Of a DNA stretch of 20,102 bases, positions 16,492 to 20,102 are shown piece by piece (position 1 is the first letter of the stretch; the number at the start of each line of letters is the position of its first letter). This stretch comes from CAYXDR01 sp046498185 (GTDB lineage Bacteria; Desulfobacterota; DSM-4660; Desulfatiglandales; Desulfatiglandaceae). The position numbers were made by a program, and so were the translations under genes. The stretch spans positions 1 to 20,102 of the forward strand of contig JAWOBE010000193.1 of NCBI GenBank assembly GCA_046498185.1. Direction: 5' to 3'. The notes beneath the pieces were generated by a model, which worked only from the letters and a program-made list of their open reading frames with translations, was not told the DNA's origin and did no database searches.

Positions 16492-17600
16492 AAAACAAGC
16501 AAAGGTTGAATCTTTCAATTTTACTCATTGTTCTAATAGCCTTAATTGGAGGCTTGGGATACTACTATTACAGTAATAAGAGCACCAGCCCATCAGGGAT
16601 AACTCCGCCTGCATCTATAATAGAAAAAAGCGGCTACCTCTCGCCCCCGGACCAGGAGCCTATTAGACCTGGATATTCAGAATCCCCGGCTGTGGAAACC
16701 GCTGAATCGGGCCATGATCAAAGCGTCCCGTCCGGTTCTCCTTTAAACGGCCAACCCTCATTAGCAACATCCGATACTTCAGAAACAGCGGGGTCTAAAG
16801 CTCCTGCGCCCAGTGATGATCGGCGGGAAAGCGGCGTCATAACCGGAACCATTAAACACCCTGGCTCATCGGAGACACTTGGCAACACCCCCCAGGTTTC
16901 CACCGAATCCGGACATCTTTATCCTTTTTCTGTGCCTTTTGGAGCTTCCAACCAGCCAAAACCAGGCGATGAAGGTTTCTGTGAAGCCGTTGAATCGGAA
17001 ATGCGTGAACTATTTTCATACCTCGACAAGAAGAATTATACCAACCCCGATTCAGAGGTCAAGATAAGCGAGCGTTTTAACGAAGTGGCGGCGGCCCTTT
17101 CCGCGTCCCCCCCTGCACCGGCCGGAGAAAGTCTTGACCCTATAGTTCTATTTGATAATATATATCATATTTATAGAACATTCAATATTAATGATATTAA
17201 AATACTTAAAAATATATTACGCTACGAACGCAACGATCTGGAACTTTATATGCACATTTTATACCGATGGTTTTGTTTTTCGGATCAATGCCCCGAAACT
17301 ACTTTAATCCGGCCTTCGGAAGAAATTATCTATTTATATGCTGGGTTTTTTGTGAACACCATAGGCGGCCGCGCGATTATGTTCAGGCGCGATCCGCTTT
17401 TTAGAATCCTTTTTACTTATTACTGCACTCTGATAATTCACGAAGCCGATAGAGAAAAAAGAAATATTTATGGCATAGACTTAGTTCCGCTTATAGAACC
17501 CCTCAAAAAACAAATTGCCTACTATCCACAAATAATTTTCAGGGATCACTATTTATCTGAACTTAATAAAATCAACAATTATTATTTAAGTAATCGTTAA
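16488..17600 (+). CDS. Membrane-anchored protein of unknown function, coupled to the histidine kinase
   Basis: 370 residues. I do not recognise a family. A basic N-terminus and one transmembrane helix (about 9-28) are followed by a low-complexity Ser/Pro/Thr/Gly-rich stretch (about 30-155), which resembles a flexible spacer, and then a mostly helical C-terminal region (about 158-370) rich in Tyr, Ile, Phe and Leu (for example HILYRWFCFSDQ, IIYLYAGFFVN). The last third is much richer in A and T than the first two thirds. Topology is probably N-in with the rest outside the cytoplasm, by the positive-inside rule. The ATG overlaps the kinase TGA (ATGA), so the two products probably act together, for example in signalling, but this is inference from coupling only. 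Confidence 0.8.
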   Translation: MKNKQRLNLSILLIVLIALIGGLGYYYYSNKSTSPSGITPPASIIEKSGYLSPPDQEPIRPGYSESPAVETAESGHDQSVPSGSPLNGQPSLATSDTSETAGSKAPAPSDDRRESGVITGTIKHPGSSETLGNTPQVSTESGHLYPFSVPFGASNQPKPGDEGFCEAVESEMRELFSYLDKKNYTNPDSEVKISERFNEVAAALSASPPAPAGESLDPIVLFDNIYHIYRTFNINDIKILKNILRYERNDLELYMHILYRWFCFSDQCPETTLIRPSEEIIYLYAGFFVNTIGGRAIMFRRDPLFRILFTYYCTLIIHEADREKRNIYGIDLVPLIEPLKKQIAYYPQIIFRDHYLSELNKINNYYLSNR

Positions 17601-17661
17601 ACAAGTCAGGAAGGTATAGATTTTCATAATTGATATGCTATTTGATGGTTTTTAAGCTAAA

Positions 17662-17698
17662 AGACCGGCGGGATCGATACAACGACCCCTACCGGTCT
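17662..17698. terminator. Hairpin between convergent genes, likely terminator
   Basis: AGACCGG (17662-17668) pairs with CCGGTCT (17692-17698), with further partial pairing inside (GGG with CCC). The T-run after the stem is short on both strands (TTTT on the minus side). It lies between the unknown-function gene and acsE, which converge, in an otherwise empty spacer of 132 bases (17601-17732). Confidence 0.55.
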
Positions 17699-17732
17699 AA
17701 TTTATACTTGCGGTCGAATCACAGTAGCCGGG

Positions 17733-18617
17733 CTAGAGGTCCAGCCAGGAATCTGAATAAAGTGAATGACCGAGAATAACCTTTGCTGTCTTGACATATT
17801 TCTTTAGCTCGTCGGACAGCGAATCCATCGCCACTTCCTCGTCATCCATCACTTTGTGAATCTGCTCCACAATATCAGGCCGCTTCCCTCTGGCGATATC
17901 AATTAATGTATCGTCGCCGGCGTCTGCAATGCAGGAATACATACCCTTTCTCTCAAGCATCACCATGTAGGTGCGGTTCAGCATTGGGCGCAGGTGATCC
18001 GGTGGACCGTTCGAAATGTTTGAAAGTCCGCATGTGGACCTGACACCGGGTGCAATATCCTGGAGCATCTCCTGGAATGCCATCAAGCTGAGGGCCTGTG
18101 GTTGCTGAATATTCACCGGGGTTACGATGCCGTCGACGTATATATGTTCGTTGGGAACGCCGGCCTCGTTGGCAGCATAAATAAGCTCCACTGCAAGAGC
18201 GGCCCGTTCGTTTTCATCTCGGGGCAAACCGTCCGGTCCCCACATCAGTCCAACAAAATCGGCATCGTATTTCGCCGCAAGGGGAATCATCTTTTCATAC
18301 CGTTCCGGCCGGCACATGATTGAATTCATCATCGCCCGCCCTTTATGAATAGCCAGTCCAGCTTCCATTGCCTCTATATTGGATGTATCAAGGACCAAAG
18401 AAGGAGAATCTCCAATCTCTTCCTGAACGGTTTTCACTACCCATTCCATCAATTCCGGGCCCCCCTTGCGTGCCGGTCCGAGATTGATGTCGATCCAATC
18501 CATCCCCTTTTCCTTCTGCCTTTTGGCCTCTGCTACGATCGGGGCAGGATCTCTTTCCTTAAAAGCCTTCCCAATCGCCCGGTTGATTACATTTAAATTC
18601 TCTCCGATAAGCAGCAT
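17733..18617 (-). CDS. acsE: Methyltetrahydrofolate:corrinoid/iron-sulfur protein methyltransferase AcsE
   Basis: 294 residues. In the Wood-Ljungdahl pathway it moves the methyl group between methyl-tetrahydrofolate and the cobalt of the corrinoid iron-sulfur protein. It is a pterin-binding TIM barrel: IGENLN at the N-terminus, MDWIDINLGPA (39-49), LVLDTSN with Asp77, MMNSI with Asn98, VDGIVTP with Asp162 and CGLSNISNG with Asn200. From memory, these match the folate-binding Asp75, Asn96, Asp160 and Asn199 of the Moorella enzyme, with nearly constant offset. The Moorella protein is about 262 residues, so this one has roughly 30 extra residues at its C-terminus, mostly charged. The ATG follows GGAAGGAG at 7 bases. 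It lies 68 bases after acsC in the same direction and is probably co-transcribed. Confidence 0.95.
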   Translation of the reverse strand: MLLIGENLNVINRAIGKAFKERDPAPIVAEAKRQKEKGMDWIDINLGPARKGGPELMEWVVKTVQEEIGDSPSLVLDTSNIEAMEAGLAIHKGRAMMNSIMCRPERYEKMIPLAAKYDADFVGLMWGPDGLPRDENERAALAVELIYAANEAGVPNEHIYVDGIVTPVNIQQPQALSLMAFQEMLQDIAPGVRSTCGLSNISNGPPDHLRPMLNRTYMVMLERKGMYSCIADAGDDTLIDIARGKRPDIVEQIHKVMDDEEVAMDSLSDELKKYVKTAKVILGHSLYSDSWLDL

Positions 18618-18685
18618 CGCGATACTCCTTCCATCGTTCTGTTTTCATTCGAGTAAACGGCACATTAGCCCATTTCACTGAATTT

Positions 18686-20032
18686 TCAAGCGGAAAAATC
18701 CTTCAGGAATTTGGGTATAAGAGCCGCATCCCTTGGGCCGATAAGGATCTCCCAATCGGGCAAATCTTCCTCCATTTCCCCGCTTATCGCAGCGGCATAA
18801 CCCGGAATAATAATCTTTTTGTGTGCGACCTTGTCCGCGATTCCGGATTTTTTGACAAAAGCGGCTACCATGTCTCCCGAAAATTTTCCGGCCGCCCACG
18901 CAGTCATCACAGAAAGGCCTTCGGTATCCATTATCAGCAACCAGCTGGGCACGCGGCTTCCCTCTATCTCGCCACTGACGATAAAATACGTGAGTGAAAA
19001 ATTTGTCGTTACGAGGACGGGCGAATTTTCATCTGGAGAACCGATTTCATAAATACCCTCGGTCACAGTCATCGGCCGCTGTGGATCGGTAAAAATATTA
19101 AGCCTTATAAGCAACAACGGGAAAAGGCTCTCCCCATTGAAGTCGGAAAGAACCACAAGCGATGAATATTTCGCTATGAGCATCGTCGCTATAGCAGTTT
19201 CGACATCCAGGTTGCCGGCCATTTCGCATGGAAACGAAATAATCGGAAACCCAAGCGAGCGGTTGGCTGCCTTGAGCGCTGCACGCCGGATCGACACGTG
19301 ATCCTCGAAACACTTTTTGGGTTCCCGGGAGCCGGGATCCAGGACCAAATCTTTGATCCCCATCCCGGTCAACTTGTCGATAAGAGAGATCAGTTCGTCG
19401 ATCCCATCTCCCTTCACAGCCAGAGGAAGAGACAGTTCATTCGCAAGCGCGCCCATTTCTTCCACGTTTTCTGCGGTGGCTGCATACAACAACGGACGCT
19501 TGAATACAGAGGCCTGGGCCCCGGCCTTCATAGCCTCCAGGGAATCGCTCATCAGCACAAGGCCGAATTCACTTTCCTCTGCAATCTTTTTGGCCGCAGC
19601 GGCAAAAGCCGCAGCATCACCGCTTACATCCTTCAGGGCGACAAGCTCCGGCCTCAGGTTCAAACCCACCCGTTCATACTGATAAGCGTTCCAGTCTTTT
19701 AGTTTCTTATCGAGAGCCTCAGGGGCAATGTCCGAAGTGACCATTGCCGCGAGTGCGGTGGGATTGTAAAATGTTTTTTCATGCCTGAACATGACGATTT
19801 CACCGCCGATTTTGCAGGCCCTCGCTCCAGCTCCCAGAGCGACCGGGCGGATCGGCGGCGCGGATGCTTCGGCAAGCTTTTCCCTGGCTTCATCCGAAAC
19901 ATATGGGCAGGCATCCAGCTCCGCCTTGCCCGAAGCGAGGTTCATCGCGAATGCAAGGCATGTAGGCACCCCGCATTCACCACAATTTGTCTTGGGCAAC
20001 ATCTTAAAAATTTCTATACCGGTTAATGCCAT
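18686..20032 (-). CDS. acsC: Corrinoid/iron-sulfur protein large (gamma) subunit AcsC
   Basis: 448 residues. With the small subunit AcsD it carries the methyl group on cobalamin between AcsE and acetyl-CoA synthase. The N-terminal [4Fe-4S] domain has Cys17, Cys20, Cys25 and Cys42 in the CX2CX4CX16C spacing of the family (CGECGVPTC). A TIM-barrel domain (about 85-310, LVLDPGSREP, SFPCEMAGNLD) and a C-terminal corrinoid-binding domain (about 325-448, VLVTTNFSLTYF, DTEGLSVMTAWAAGKF) follow. The length is that of known AcsC/CdhE proteins. The ATG follows AGGAG at 6 bases. The acsD gene is not in the window. Confidence 0.95.
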   Translation of the reverse strand: MALTGIEIFKMLPKTNCGECGVPTCLAFAMNLASGKAELDACPYVSDEAREKLAEASAPPIRPVALGAGARACKIGGEIVMFRHEKTFYNPTALAAMVTSDIAPEALDKKLKDWNAYQYERVGLNLRPELVALKDVSGDAAAFAAAAKKIAEESEFGLVLMSDSLEAMKAGAQASVFKRPLLYAATAENVEEMGALANELSLPLAVKGDGIDELISLIDKLTGMGIKDLVLDPGSREPKKCFEDHVSIRRAALKAANRSLGFPIISFPCEMAGNLDVETAIATMLIAKYSSLVVLSDFNGESLFPLLLIRLNIFTDPQRPMTVTEGIYEIGSPDENSPVLVTTNFSLTYFIVSGEIEGSRVPSWLLIMDTEGLSVMTAWAAGKFSGDMVAAFVKKSGIADKVAHKKIIIPGYAAAISGEMEEDLPDWEILIGPRDAALIPKFLKDFSA

Positions 20033-20080
20033 GGTCTTCTCCTGATCAATAGATATAAATCAATATATGTCCGAGCCCTG

Positions 20081-20102
20081 CTAATCCACGATAGGATCCA
20101 GC
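20081..20102 (-). CDS. Possible C-terminal end of an upstream gene
   Basis: The frame at the right edge reads Leu-Asp-Pro-Ile-Val-Asp then TAG on the minus strand, 48 bases before the acsC start. This would fit the end of another gene of the acetyl-CoA pathway cluster, but six codons cannot prove coding or identity. Confidence 0.25.

Noticed and set aside
1..20102. CRISPR arrays, insertion sequences, integrases, attachment sites, rRNA or tRNA genes
   Set aside because: I looked for regularly spaced repeats, terminal inverted repeats, transposase or integrase motifs and RNA gene signatures and found none.

Overview
The window looks like a chromosomal segment of an anaerobic, Gram-negative bacterium of the Desulfobacterota (former Deltaproteobacteria), probably a sulfate reducer or a syntroph. 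Three things suggest this: a type IV pilus assembly operon with an outer-membrane secretin (so two membranes), a one-chain pyruvate:ferredoxin oxidoreductase, and two genes of the Wood-Ljungdahl (acetyl-CoA) pathway. The genus assignment is inference; there is no rRNA or tRNA in the window.

Layout. Positions 1-3104 (minus strand) hold most of a large exported lipoprotein with a carboxypeptidase-regulatory-like module followed by about six invasin/Ig-like domains; it runs off the left edge. Immediately upstream of it, all on the minus strand, are a TPR lipoprotein of the PilF/PilW type (3211-4038) and pilQ, pilP, pilO, pilN and pilM (4086-8777), tightly packed or overlapping and read from a promoter near 8850-8880. 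A divergent region with a 27-base imperfect palindrome separates pilM from lepB (signal peptidase I, plus strand), whose end overlaps a convergent NUDIX hydrolase gene. A 319-base region follows with a sigma-70-like promoter and an unusually structured leader in front of the 1175-residue pyruvate:ferredoxin oxidoreductase. A strong bidirectional terminator separates that gene from surE (minus strand). A divergent AT-rich spacer leads to a soluble GAF-domain histidine kinase, translationally coupled to a membrane-anchored protein of unknown function. The right end (minus strand) carries acsE and acsC, with the possible last codons of a further upstream gene at the edge.

How the genes fit together. 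PilM-N-O-P form the cytoplasmic/inner-membrane/periplasmic alignment complex of the pilus and PilQ the outer-membrane pore; the TPR lipoprotein is the likely pilotin or secretin assembly factor. The Ig-domain lipoprotein may be a surface adhesin made alongside the pilus, and it contains a ten-base homopolymer that could switch it on and off. Pyruvate oxidoreductase joins acetyl-CoA to pyruvate and ferredoxin, while AcsE and AcsC carry the methyl group of the acetyl-CoA pathway, so the right half is part of the core C1/C2 metabolism of an anaerobe that makes or splits acetyl-CoA.

Most of the window is ordinary, well-recognised genes. The parts least explained are the folded leader of the oxidoreductase gene, the homopolymer and nested domain in the Ig-like lipoprotein, the apparent swap of the lipidation signal between PilP and PilQ, and the histidine kinase with its coupled unknown partner.
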